Below are positions 27,941 through 36,039 of a stretch of 64,000 nucleotides of DNA, in pieces. Numbering within the stretch: position 1 is the first letter of the stretch; each line of letters begins with the position of its first letter. Source of the DNA: DATBFG01 sp036558645 (GTDB lineage: Bacteria; Acidobacteriota; Terriglobia; Terriglobales; Acidobacteriaceae). Location of the stretch: positions 54,234-118,233 of the forward strand of contig DATBFG010000071.1 in the NCBI GenBank assembly GCA_036558645.1. Direction: 5' to 3'. The translations under genes were made by a program, and so were the position numbers. The notes beneath the pieces were generated by a model. It was given only the letters and a program-made list of their open reading frames with translations, was not told the DNA's origin and searched no databases.

Positions 27941-30478
27941 ATGCGCCTAAAGAGCAGGTTCTTTGTTCTTTTGCTGGTCGGAGTACTGGCTCATGCGGAA
28001 CAATCGGGCCTTCATGATCGTCTTTTAGAGGCGAAATCTCTCCAAAAAAAAGGCGCCCTGGAGCGGGCGCTGCCTATTTACGAAGCATTGCTGAATGCGT
28101 TGCGCTCTGGGCCTGCATCCGCAGAGTTGGGCGAAGTCTTGAGCGGCATAAGCCAGATCTCCTTGTCCCAAGGCAACTATGGGAAAGCGATCGAGTCTGC
28201 CAATGAGGCTGCAACTGTTTACCGCTCTATGAAGGATACTGTCGGCGAGGCGCGCGCCTTGAATGACAAAGCGATTGCCGAAATTGAGCATGGAGACTAT
28301 CCCGCGGCGCAGGTCGACTTGCGAACGGCCCTTGCACGTTGTCGCGATGCGGGCGATGCCGAGACCGAAGTCAAGACTCTGAACAATCGGGGGAGCGCCT
28401 ATTTCTTCCAGGGGAAATACCTGGAAGCCCAGCGGGACTACGAGAGTGCGACACACGCTCTAGCCCAGAATAAGAGGCAATCCTGGACGCCTTATTGGGA
28501 GCAGATCACCGATTTCAATCAGGCCACTCTGTATCAACGACTCGGCCGGTATGAGAAAGCGTTGCAAATCTATCGGGATGTGAGGGATGCGTTTGACAAG
28601 GATCTCAGTCCAAGTGATCGTGCACATCTGCTCACGAATCTCGGTGCTCTATACAGGCGCTTGGGTGATCCGGTCAAGGCTCTGGAAAGTTATCAGTCTG
28701 CACTAGATCTTTATTCGCGGCAGCGAGACGCAGATGGTGAAATCGGCACCCTAAAAAACATTGGCATCGTGAACGCGATGGACGTGGGCAAGCTGGACAA
28801 AGCACGTGAGGTGTTCGGCCAGGCGCTTACCCTCGCGCAAAAGTCCCACAATCGCCGCGAAGAGATGCAAGCTCACCTTTATCTTGGCGAAACCTTATTG
28901 CGGAAAGGAGAGTTGCAGAATTCCAGCACGGAGTTTCAGACTGCCTTGGATTCCGCTATCAGTTTGGGAACCAGCGAGGAGCAATGGAAAGCGCTGTATG
29001 GCTTGGGAAAAACCAAAGAAGCCGTCGGATCGGCTGATAGAGGCGAGTCCGATTTTCGGCATGCGATCTCCATCATCGAAACTACACGCGCACAGCTACA
29101 ACTCTCCGCACTACGCGCGGAATTCCTCGCCGACAAGCGCGACGCTTACGATGCACTGATTGCGCTTCTTCTGGAAAAGGGCGACGCGGAGGAAGCGTTT
29201 TCGATATTAGAGCGCAGCCGGGCCCGCACCTTTCAGGATCGGTTGCTGAATAAAGACAGCGCAGATCGCCCTGCACTAAGCTTGGCAGAGACACAGCAAC
29301 ATCTAGATGATTCGACCGTTTTGTTGGAGTTCTGGACGTCGAAAGACCACATCGGGCTGATCTGGTGTACACGATCTGCGCGTGGCATGGCCGAATATCA
29401 ACTGACCAGCCAGGAACTAAGCAACATTCGTGACTTGCTCAAGGGATTCCCGCATGACCTTGCCGAGAATTGGAAGCAACAGGTCGGCGTCCTGCGCAAG
29501 CTCCTGCCTGGCGACGTATCCTTCTTATCCGCCAATTTGAAGCACCTCTTGATCATACCCGACGGTTGGTTAAGTTTTGTTCCTCTCGAAGTGGTCCCAC
29601 TTTCCCAAAACTCCTTGCTTGTGGAAAACTTCGATATTTCTTACTTGCCCACAGCCGCTCTGCTACGCCGAGACCCGGTTCAACCACGTCTGCGCCTTCC
29701 ATGGACCCGGGAGCTGATCGCGTTCGGAGATCCTCAGACGCAACCAGGTTCTCAAGCGTTGGCAACATCCGACGGACTCGCTGCCCTTCCCCACTCCGGT
29801 GAGGAGATTCGATCGATTTCCAACATGGCGAATGGAAAAACGGAACTTCTTCTTGGCGGAAGCGACCTTAAGAATGTATTTCTTGAAGGCAAGGCTAACA
29901 GCGCATTGATCCTTCATGTCAGCACCCACGCTGTGGCTGATGCGGACAATCCTGAGAACTCCCGCCTTTTGTTTTCAGCGGAAGAGCCAGAAACAACGCC
30001 CGATTATGTTTATCTGCGCGAACTCTACGACTTGAAACTTGACGACGTGAATCTGGCGACGTTGTCAGCCTGCGATACCGAGCGTGGCAAAATGGCGCGC
30101 GGTGAGGGCGTGGAGGCTTTCAGCCGTGCACTGCTGTCGGCGGGCTCTCGAGCCTCGCTCACTACGCTCGGTCGTGTCGACGATCAGGCGACCGCCGAAT
30201 TCATGAAACAGTTCTATTACTTCGCGCTGAAAAAGCGCTACACGAAATCGGAATCGCTGCGATTAGCCAAACTGAAATTCCTTCATTCCGGGACAAAGCT
30301 GTCGAACCCGGCATATTGGGCGGCTTTTGTACTGAATGGGGAGGGGCTTACGCCGTTGCCGAAGGTTGTCTCGTGGGCGGAACTCGCCATGGGCACAGCA
30401 GGAGCCATTCTGATGCTCCTGCTGGCTGGCTTCTGGTTACGGAGTCGTTCGAGGAGGAACGGGCAGCACCACTCCTGA
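27941..30478 (+). CDS. TPR-CHAT protein, caspase-like peptidase domain
   Basis: 845 residues: a signal-type N-terminus (FFVLLLVGVLAHA), then about ten tetratricopeptide repeats (residues 25-370) for protein contacts, a linker and a CHAT domain (about 545-800). The CHAT catalytic pair is present: His in LHVSTHAVAD near 663 and Cys in LATLSACDTERG near 710. NPAYWAAFVLNGEG ends the domain. A single C-terminal membrane segment (about 815-835) is followed by a basic tail, so the CHAT domain probably faces the periplasm, an unusual location. Related CHAT proteins are proteases that act in signalling or cell death. The last 42 bases overlap the convergent gene. Confidence 0.88.
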   Translation: MRLKSRFFVLLLVGVLAHAEQSGLHDRLLEAKSLQKKGALERALPIYEALLNALRSGPASAELGEVLSGISQISLSQGNYGKAIESANEAATVYRSMKDTVGEARALNDKAIAEIEHGDYPAAQVDLRTALARCRDAGDAETEVKTLNNRGSAYFFQGKYLEAQRDYESATHALAQNKRQSWTPYWEQITDFNQATLYQRLGRYEKALQIYRDVRDAFDKDLSPSDRAHLLTNLGALYRRLGDPVKALESYQSALDLYSRQRDADGEIGTLKNIGIVNAMDVGKLDKAREVFGQALTLAQKSHNRREEMQAHLYLGETLLRKGELQNSSTEFQTALDSAISLGTSEEQWKALYGLGKTKEAVGSADRGESDFRHAISIIETTRAQLQLSALRAEFLADKRDAYDALIALLLEKGDAEEAFSILERSRARTFQDRLLNKDSADRPALSLAETQQHLDDSTVLLEFWTSKDHIGLIWCTRSARGMAEYQLTSQELSNIRDLLKGFPHDLAENWKQQVGVLRKLLPGDVSFLSANLKHLLIIPDGWLSFVPLEVVPLSQNSLLVENFDISYLPTAALLRRDPVQPRLRLPWTRELIAFGDPQTQPGSQALATSDGLAALPHSGEEIRSISNMANGKTELLLGGSDLKNVFLEGKANSALILHVSTHAVADADNPENSRLLFSAEEPETTPDYVYLRELYDLKLDDVNLATLSACDTERGKMARGEGVEAFSRALLSAGSRASLTTLGRVDDQATAEFMKQFYYFALKKRYTKSESLRLAKLKFLHSGTKLSNPAYWAAFVLNGEGLTPLPKVVSWAELAMGTAGAILMLLLAGFWLRSRSRRNGQHHS

Positions 30479-31582
30479 AGCGTCGTTGCCCAGCAATCCC
30501 AACATTTGGATAGGCGTCGGCGCTGTCACGTGCAGGCTGGTGCCATTCGAGGCCACCACTCCCGGCAGCAGTTCAGCTAGGTCGCGGGCGATTCGTGAAC
30601 TCGCCTGCAAATCCACGCTGACCGAAGTAAGAAGGCTGCCGTCGCTGGCGTATAGTTCGACCGTTGCGGTTGTCGCAACGTTCGTCACATTCTGCAGGGC
30701 CAATCCGCTAAATACGGAACCACTCAACACGGGACGGAAGTAACCTTCCGTATAGGTAGTACGGGAGAACATCGGATAGCTGGCAGCAATCAGAGCATGA
30801 GTGCTCACGCCAATCGGTGTCGTGAGCTGGTAGGGGAAGAACTCCACTCTATCGTTCGAATCCTTGTCTCGCACACGAATTCGTTGTCCCGTGATGTCGT
30901 AGTCACCGGCTAGTGTTACTTCAACTCGAGAAGAATTTACAAAGCGCGTTGTCTTGACGATGGCCTCGCCAACGTCGACTCTCACGCGCTGCGGGAAACC
31001 CAGCCCCTTGATCACGAGTTTAGTACCGGCAGGTACCACACCCGAACTCGGAACCACGCCAGAAACAGAGATCTTTCCGCCCACGGTGACTGAACCCGAC
31101 GTCAATTCCACTGGATACTTTTGCGAGTCTGGATCGAGCCAGCTTGAAACCTTCGGGTCGAGGGAAAGATTTGAAGTCTGACCATTTGCCGCTGTGCCCG
31201 CCACGGGCATAGTTATGGTCACCATCGGATCGTCAGAATCGGTACCCAGGTTGGTCAGAGGCGAACTCAAGTTGACTCTAGTCGTTCCATTTTGCGTAAC
31301 TGCAACTGCACTCACGTCACCGAGAGGGCTGTAGATTCCCATCCCTTGCACCGGGCCAAGGAAGTTCGACCTGAAACTCATCCTCTGTCCTCCCTTGAGG
31401 ATCGGCTTGGGCTCAGTTGTGAACAATTGGAGTTGCAATGTCCCGCCTGCGGGGACCGTCTGACTTTCGATACGCAGACCGAGTGGAGTATTTTGCGCGA
31501 AAACAGAAAAAGCTGATAAGGGCAAAAGCAGGCCAACGGCAAAAACCACGATCAGAAGTTTATGAGACCTGGGCTGGTACAT
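30437..31582 (-). CDS. Exported protein of unknown function, last gene of a sigma-factor operon
   Basis: 381 residues with a signal peptide (LLPLSAFSVFAQ). The beta-rich N-terminal half resembles a cohesin-type or Ig-like module (LRIESQTVPAGGTLQLQLF). It is followed by an IPT/TIG-like segment (ISVSGVVPSSGVVPAGTKLVIKGLGFP) and a C-terminal region similar to acidobacterial exported proteins (YTEGYFRPVLSGSVFSGLALQNVTNVATTATVELY). It follows the anti-sigma-like gene by 24 bases, so it may be a target or partner of that system. It overlaps the TPR-CHAT gene tail to tail by 42 bases. Family assignment is tentative. Confidence 0.7.
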   Translation of the reverse strand: MYQPRSHKLLIVVFAVGLLLPLSAFSVFAQNTPLGLRIESQTVPAGGTLQLQLFTTEPKPILKGGQRMSFRSNFLGPVQGMGIYSPLGDVSAVAVTQNGTTRVNLSSPLTNLGTDSDDPMVTITMPVAGTAANGQTSNLSLDPKVSSWLDPDSQKYPVELTSGSVTVGGKISVSGVVPSSGVVPAGTKLVIKGLGFPQRVRVDVGEAIVKTTRFVNSSRVEVTLAGDYDITGQRIRVRDKDSNDRVEFFPYQLTTPIGVSTHALIAASYPMFSRTTYTEGYFRPVLSGSVFSGLALQNVTNVATTATVELYASDGSLLTSVSVDLQASSRIARDLAELLPGVVASNGTSLHVTAPTPIQMLGLLGNDASGVVLPVPPRTTP

Positions 31583-31606
31583 ATACTCACCTCTTAAACT
31601 TTTCAG

Positions 31607-32371
31607 CTATTGTGGCGGGAGCGCATCAGTTGATCCTGCATGCTCGCGAAACAGAAAGCGTTGCGTGGAGGAGGCCGCTAGAATATTGCCGGTTGGGCCA
31701 ATGGCTGTGACCCGCCACAGAATTGGCTTATTAAGAACGATCCTAGCACGCACTCCATTTTCAATTGTCACAGTTGTGTATTTTGTTTCCGTGCTCCAGA
31801 GCAAGGATTGATCGACCTCCATTACCTCAACCTTGTAAGACTGCGCTCCCTGAAAAGCCTGCCATTCAAGGGTTCGTGGCTTTTCACCAACGTCTCCGAC
31901 AGGACTGACCACTTGTACAGTCCCAGATCGGTACACCTCTGACTGGCTTCCGAGCCCTGCGCGTAGCTCTGGCTCCTTCGAAGAGCGCAAAATCAGACCA
32001 GCGACCGAAATAACGGCACACGCAGCGCCCACCGCAGCGAACCGCATCCGACCGGTGCCGAACCGTCGTGCAAACCAGGAAGATGCCGATGCCGAACGCG
32101 CGCGAACATCGTTGCGGCGAGAAGGGTTCTTGATCTGATCGAGCCTGCGATCCAGGTCCGATGTGATCCACGCAACCGCCGCCCCCTCGCCCGGCAGCGC
32201 CTCACTTGACTCGAACGATTGCAGCAGCGACAGCTCCGCCTGACACCTCGGACACTGTCGAACATGCGGATGATCCTTATTCTCACTAGAGGCCACTGCC
32301 TCCAACTGCTCCGGTGACAGGCAGTCGGGCGTAGAAGCCAGGGCGGATTTAATGATTTCACGGTCGGACAT
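31607..32371 (-). CDS. Putative anti-sigma factor with zinc-finger N-terminus
   Basis: 254 residues. The N-terminal region contains HPHVRQCPRC, an H-x3-C-x2-C metal-binding pattern of ZAS-type anti-sigma domains. A single membrane segment (about residues 111-128, FAAVGAACAVISVAGLIL) separates it from a periplasmic part of about 120 residues. It lies 27 bases downstream of an ECF sigma gene, the usual partner arrangement. The proposed role is to hold the sigma factor inactive until an envelope signal is sensed. The evidence is the motif, topology and position; the periplasmic domain is unrecognised. Confidence 0.75.
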   Translation of the reverse strand: MSDREIIKSALASTPDCLSPEQLEAVASSENKDHPHVRQCPRCQAELSLLQSFESSEALPGEGAAVAWITSDLDRRLDQIKNPSRRNDVRARSASASSWFARRFGTGRMRFAAVGAACAVISVAGLILRSSKEPELRAGLGSQSEVYRSGTVQVVSPVGDVGEKPRTLEWQAFQGAQSYKVEVMEVDQSLLWSTETKYTTVTIENGVRARIVLNKPILWRVTAIGPTGNILAASSTQRFLFREHAGSTDALPPQ

Positions 32372-32398
32372 AATGCCTCTTCAAGTCGAACAGTTGAT

Positions 32399-33097
32399 TT
32401 ACCGGCCGCGCGCCTTCCGTTGCTGCGCAAGGCGGGCCAGTTTACGCTTTGCGCTTACGATATAGGCTTTGGCGCCACTCTGATTTTCCAATCCAAGCAT
32501 GTGCGTGATTGTTGCCAGTGGCACATCTTCCGCGTAGTGAAGCGTGAACACAGTTTTTTCGGTCGGATCCAGCGCCTCATTCAAAAGTTCTCGAACCATT
32601 TTTGCAGTGGATTCTTTCTCCGCCATCGCATACGGTCCCAATCCAGCGTCGGGAACGGTATCAAGGAAGTCCTCTTCGACGTCTCCTTTGAGTTCAGCCG
32701 CGTTGCGCGCATTCGAACGCACATTGTTCAAACAATGATTTCTTGCAATCGTAAACAGCCAAGTCGAAAACTTGGACTGTCCTTGGAAAGAACTGAGATT
32801 CTGGTAGACCTTCGTGAAGATTTCCTGAGCGAGATCAGCCGCGGTTTCGCGGCTTTCTGTAAACCGCAGGCACCAGCGTCCTACTTTGGCGTAGTTGCGC
32901 CGGAATAGCTCGTTGACATATTGGTCCCGAGTGGCAGCGTTCTCGGTGCGGAAGTACTGGGCAATCAACTCCTCATCGGAAAATTGATCCAGGGACACGC
33001 AACCGATTATAGCAACGGGATTCTGCCCAATTCGCCGGGCCGGGTCCTGACTTCGGACCATTTCGACCTGGCAGCCAAGTGAGGCCGCATGCGACAT
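32399..33097 (-). CDS. ECF-family RNA polymerase sigma factor
   Basis: The core has region 2 (YVNELFRRNYAKVGRWCLRFTESRETAADLAQEIFTKVYQNL...STWLFTIARNHCLNNVR) and region 4 (EALDPTEKTVFTLHYAEDVPLATITHMLGLENQSGAKAYIVSAKRKL). The longest frame gives 232 residues, but GTG at 32998 (starting VSLDQFSDEEL) fits the family length better. A TATAAT lies seven bases before that GTG, so a leaderless message is possible; ATG at 33061 is another choice. First gene of a sigma/anti-sigma/exported-protein operon. Confidence 0.88.
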   Translation of the reverse strand: MSHAASLGCQVEMVRSQDPARRIGQNPVAIIGCVSLDQFSDEELIAQYFRTENAATRDQYVNELFRRNYAKVGRWCLRFTESRETAADLAQEIFTKVYQNLSSFQGQSKFSTWLFTIARNHCLNNVRSNARNAAELKGDVEEDFLDTVPDAGLGPYAMAEKESTAKMVRELLNEALDPTEKTVFTLHYAEDVPLATITHMLGLENQSGAKAYIVSAKRKLARLAQQRKARGR

Positions 33098-33422
33098 GGT
33101 TCCTGGTCTCCAGGGGGCCGTGGTAAGCAGTCTTCCTCAGCCCTCCAGGGGATAGGACACCCGCATTCCCTCTGACGGAACAGATTTTTTCGCCAGTAGG
33201 GCCGAGCGTCTGCCTGGCCGCCCAGGTCCGGATTTCGAGCCGATTTCGTACTTCAATAAAAGTTGTTCCAACGACCGATCCTCGGTTGTCTTACTTTTCG
33301 AACGATCTGATGAGAATGGCAGCTCTGCCCTCCCCCCCCCAAGGAACGAACGGGATTGCAGGATGTCACGCCTCAGGTAGGGCTTTTCTCGCCGGTCCAT
33401 TCATAAATAGGAGAATTTCACA
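33098..33422. other. Intergenic region between divergent genes
   Basis: 325 bases between the ECF sigma gene and the exported protein gene at 33423. It holds a dyad CCTGG-TCT-CCAGG (33102-33114) and a run of nine C (33332-33340). An open frame on the minus strand (33137-33400) has no ribosome site and a low-complexity Arg/Ser composition; I do not consider it coding. Confidence 0.5.
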
Positions 33423-34127
33423 ATGAATTCGTGCATCACTCGCCTGAACAAATCTCTTCTGTGGGGAGCCGCTCTCGTTTTCGCTGCTACCAGTTTTCTT
33501 GCTACACCCGCGCATGCCAAGAAGTCCTGCAGTGCGTTCTCGGTCACAATCGGTAACAAGGTATTTTCGGGAAAGCAAAGCATCATGGTTTCCGCCGCCC
33601 GCGTCAACAACCAGACCGCACACGTAAAGGGCAAGTTTGCAGATTTCTTCGTCGATCTGAACACATTCACCGTCACCAATTACACGCTCAACGGAACCAG
33701 GATCTTTAATTCCAAGGTGCCCACGGTTTCTTCTCCTCTGAACAGCCCTCTGTTCCTCAAGCTTAATAACGAGCAACTGGTACTCCAACGATCGGGAGAT
33801 GGCGAAGATCAGGATCTGAAAGTGCAAGCGAAGGACTGCGACAACGGCGGAACATTCCAGTTGGAATCTGATTTTGCGGGACAGCAGGCGAATGAGCTTG
33901 CCAGCGGAATCAACTACTGTCTGCTCGATAGCGTCAGCGGAAGGTTGTTCTTCACGAACGGCCCGCTGCTCGGCTACGACAGTCCGCAGTCAGCCCAGAA
34001 TCTTTCGTGGAGCGCCACTAACTCTTCGTGGTCGGTGAGCGCTGGTGGCCGAATTGGCATGGTCACGGGAGAAGACGCTCAAGAGGCGCTACAGGCTACC
34101 GGCAACGAAGCCGCCTGTGGACGCTAG
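33423..34127 (+). CDS. Exported protein of unknown function
   Basis: 234 residues with AGGAG nine bases before ATG 33423. The signal peptide (LLWGAALVFAATSFLATPAHA) is followed by a beta-rich mature part. Cys residues at KKSCSAF, AKDCDN, INYCLL and the C-terminal AACGR could make two disulphides. No family is recognised. A strong bidirectional hairpin lies about 95 bases after the stop. Confidence 0.72.
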   Translation: MNSCITRLNKSLLWGAALVFAATSFLATPAHAKKSCSAFSVTIGNKVFSGKQSIMVSAARVNNQTAHVKGKFADFFVDLNTFTVTNYTLNGTRIFNSKVPTVSSPLNSPLFLKLNNEQLVLQRSGDGEDQDLKVQAKDCDNGGTFQLESDFAGQQANELASGINYCLLDSVSGRLFFTNGPLLGYDSPQSAQNLSWSATNSSWSVSAGGRIGMVTGEDAQEALQATGNEAACGR

Positions 34128-34220
34128 ATCTCCCTCAATAGCACGCACGGTTGGGGACGAAGGGCTCTCCAATCAGCGTGCTCTCTTGCGACATAAAAAA
34201 TTCGATCATTCTCACAGAGA

Positions 34221-34246
34221 AACCCGCCGACCGAAATCGGCGGGTT
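34221..34246. terminator. Bidirectional terminator hairpin
   Basis: AACCCGCCGA, 6-base loop CCGAAA, TCGGCGGGTT: a perfect 10-bp GC-rich stem between two convergent genes (stops at 34127 and 34276), suited to end both transcripts. Confidence 0.7.
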
Positions 34247-34275
34247 CACAAATAGTTACAAGCGCAACAAGATCC

Positions 34276-34584
34276 CTACGCAGCGGCCCTGTGTCCCAAG
34301 AACTCCTTGGCATTCGCTATCTCAGCATCCCACTTTGTGAGTTGGTCGGGTGTCAAGAAATTGACCAGGCGTTGACGGATATTCGCGCGATTTTCCGCCA
34401 AGATTCTGACCAGATCTTCTCTTGAGGCATTCGGGTTCTTTTGACGATATTCCTGCACTTTCTCCGATGCCTCGGTCATGAAGGTTTGCAGCTTTTGTTT
34501 CTGATCATCTGACAGGTTTAGGCTGGTGCCGAATCGCTTCAATTCGCTGACTACCGCATCACGTTGTTCGGGGGTAAGAGGCAT
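34276..34584 (-). CDS. Small helical protein with LTP-x-Q motifs
   Basis: 102 residues with AAAGGAG eight bases before ATG 34584. It is all helical: LTPEQRDAVVSELKRFG, LNLSDDQKQKLQTF and FLTPDQLTKW recall the LTxxQ repeats of Spy/CpxP-type periplasmic chaperones. There is no signal peptide, so it would be cytoplasmic. Similarity to Spy is pattern-based only. Confidence 0.7.
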   Translation of the reverse strand: MPLTPEQRDAVVSELKRFGTSLNLSDDQKQKLQTFMTEASEKVQEYRQKNPNASREDLVRILAENRANIRQRLVNFLTPDQLTKWDAEIANAKEFLGHRAAA

Positions 34585-34769
34585 GATGTTTCTCCTTTCA
34601 GGAAAAGGCTGGTTCTGGTTGAAAGGTGGGGCGACGACTATGAGATTGTGCTGAGTTCTGCGGCCAGCCTAATTCCGTTCCAAACAGTCGTCAACTGTCA
34701 GTTCTTGCGGGTCCTAGGCGGAAGTTCTGCGTTGCCTTGTCGATCCATCAGAAAGACATATGCGCGGTG

Positions 34770-35999
34770 TCAACGGATCGCGATGATTGATACCTGTTCT
34801 AAGTCCGGATAGTGTCCATCTTTGCTGGGATTTCGATCAGCCGGTGGAATTTGTTCAATCACCGTTCTTGCCGGCATTACCCCAACAAAATACTGTGCGT
34901 ACACTTCGTCGAATACCGGCATCTCCGACAAATCATCCAGGTAAACGGTTGTGGACACGACTTGGTCGAACTTCATGTCAGCTTCTTCGAGATTGTCGAG
35001 TTGATTGCGCATCGTCTGCCGTAATTGGTGGCTGGTTGTGGATGCGTATACACCACCGTGGGGCCCGGGGATGAACCCACTCTTTGCTGAACAATACAAT
35101 GTCTTGCCAGCAAAAACACAAGGGCTCGCGGTTGGGCTGGGCGGCATGTTCTTGGGCCGGATCGCTTGCCTCTGCTTCAAATCACGTACCGCAACCCCCG
35201 TGTACTCGATGTGAGCGCCCCCAGGAAGGCTCGTGACTTCTATGGTTGCGCGCGCCGGAGTGTTCCCGAATTCGAAACGCTGCGCGTAATGTTGGTTCAT
35301 CACCTGCATCGGAATGTCTTTGGTCAGATAAGGATTGACGAAGACCATGTTGCGGAGATCAAGGCCTGCTGCTTCTACTAGTGATTTCATGCGATCAAGT
35401 GCAAGGTCAACTTGTGCAGCGGCATCGTCCGGAACCTTGCCACTTGAAGGATCACTACCGAGCATCGCGGAAACAAATAATCGGTCCTGCGTCAGGATGC
35501 CGGGCGATGCTGGCTCCTTAGACTTGACGTTGGGCGGATAGACCGCCTTTCTGTCCGCAAGATTTCGCACCGCCACAGCATTGATCTGCACGCCCGGATC
35601 CGGGAGTTTGGCTACTCCCAATACGGCCCGCGCCGGCGGAGTCTTCAGTTTCAGCTGAGTGTAGACATCCGAGAAAACAGTATTCAGCTCATCGTACTTG
35701 TTGATGTCATCGAGGTATACCTGGCTGTAGACCACGTGATCCATCGTCAAGCCTGCGGCCTCGACTACCGATTTCACATTTTCGAGAGCTTGCCGGACTT
35801 GTCCTTCGAAAGTTGACGGCAGGTTCCCGTCGGGACGGCGCGGCCCTTGTCCGGAGACGTAAACATAATCGCCGGCGTCCACTCCGGGTGAGTAGACCCG
35901 AGTCATGCCAGCAAGTGGCGGAGAAGGGACGACTGCCCTCACTTGCGCTTGCACAGCGATCGTAAATGAAAGCAAGAGGCAGCCCAACAAGATTCGCAT
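34770..35999 (-). CDS. Exported protein with three tandem RidA (YjgF/YER057c) domains
   Basis: ATG 35999 is six bases after GGGGGA and is preferred over ATG 36005. The signal peptide (LLGCLLLSFTIAVQAQ) is followed by three RidA-type domains at about residues 25-150, 155-275 and 285-405. Each has the YVSGQ or CSAKSG strand, a helix like QVRQALENVKSVVEAAGLTMDHVV and a PAR motif (TPPARAVLGVAKLP, TPARATIEVTSLP, MPARTVIEQIPP). RidA proteins hydrolyse reactive enamines/imines made by PLP enzymes, using the Arg of the last motif. A single chain could form an internal trimer. It lies downstream of a Tat-exported PLP enzyme gene, a matching substrate source. Confidence 0.85.
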   Translation of the reverse strand: MRILLGCLLLSFTIAVQAQVRAVVPSPPLAGMTRVYSPGVDAGDYVYVSGQGPRRPDGNLPSTFEGQVRQALENVKSVVEAAGLTMDHVVYSQVYLDDINKYDELNTVFSDVYTQLKLKTPPARAVLGVAKLPDPGVQINAVAVRNLADRKAVYPPNVKSKEPASPGILTQDRLFVSAMLGSDPSSGKVPDDAAAQVDLALDRMKSLVEAAGLDLRNMVFVNPYLTKDIPMQVMNQHYAQRFEFGNTPARATIEVTSLPGGAHIEYTGVAVRDLKQRQAIRPKNMPPSPTASPCVFAGKTLYCSAKSGFIPGPHGGVYASTTSHQLRQTMRNQLDNLEEADMKFDQVVSTTVYLDDLSEMPVFDEVYAQYFVGVMPARTVIEQIPPADRNPSKDGHYPDLEQVSIIAIR

Positions 36000-36039
36000 A
36001 TGCATTCCCCCGGTTGGGTGAGACTCTCCGGGCTCGACC

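Noticed and set aside
33137..33400. Minus-strand frame of 87 residues
   Set aside because: No ribosome site, Arg/Ser-rich composition, and it fills a promoter region including a nine-C run.
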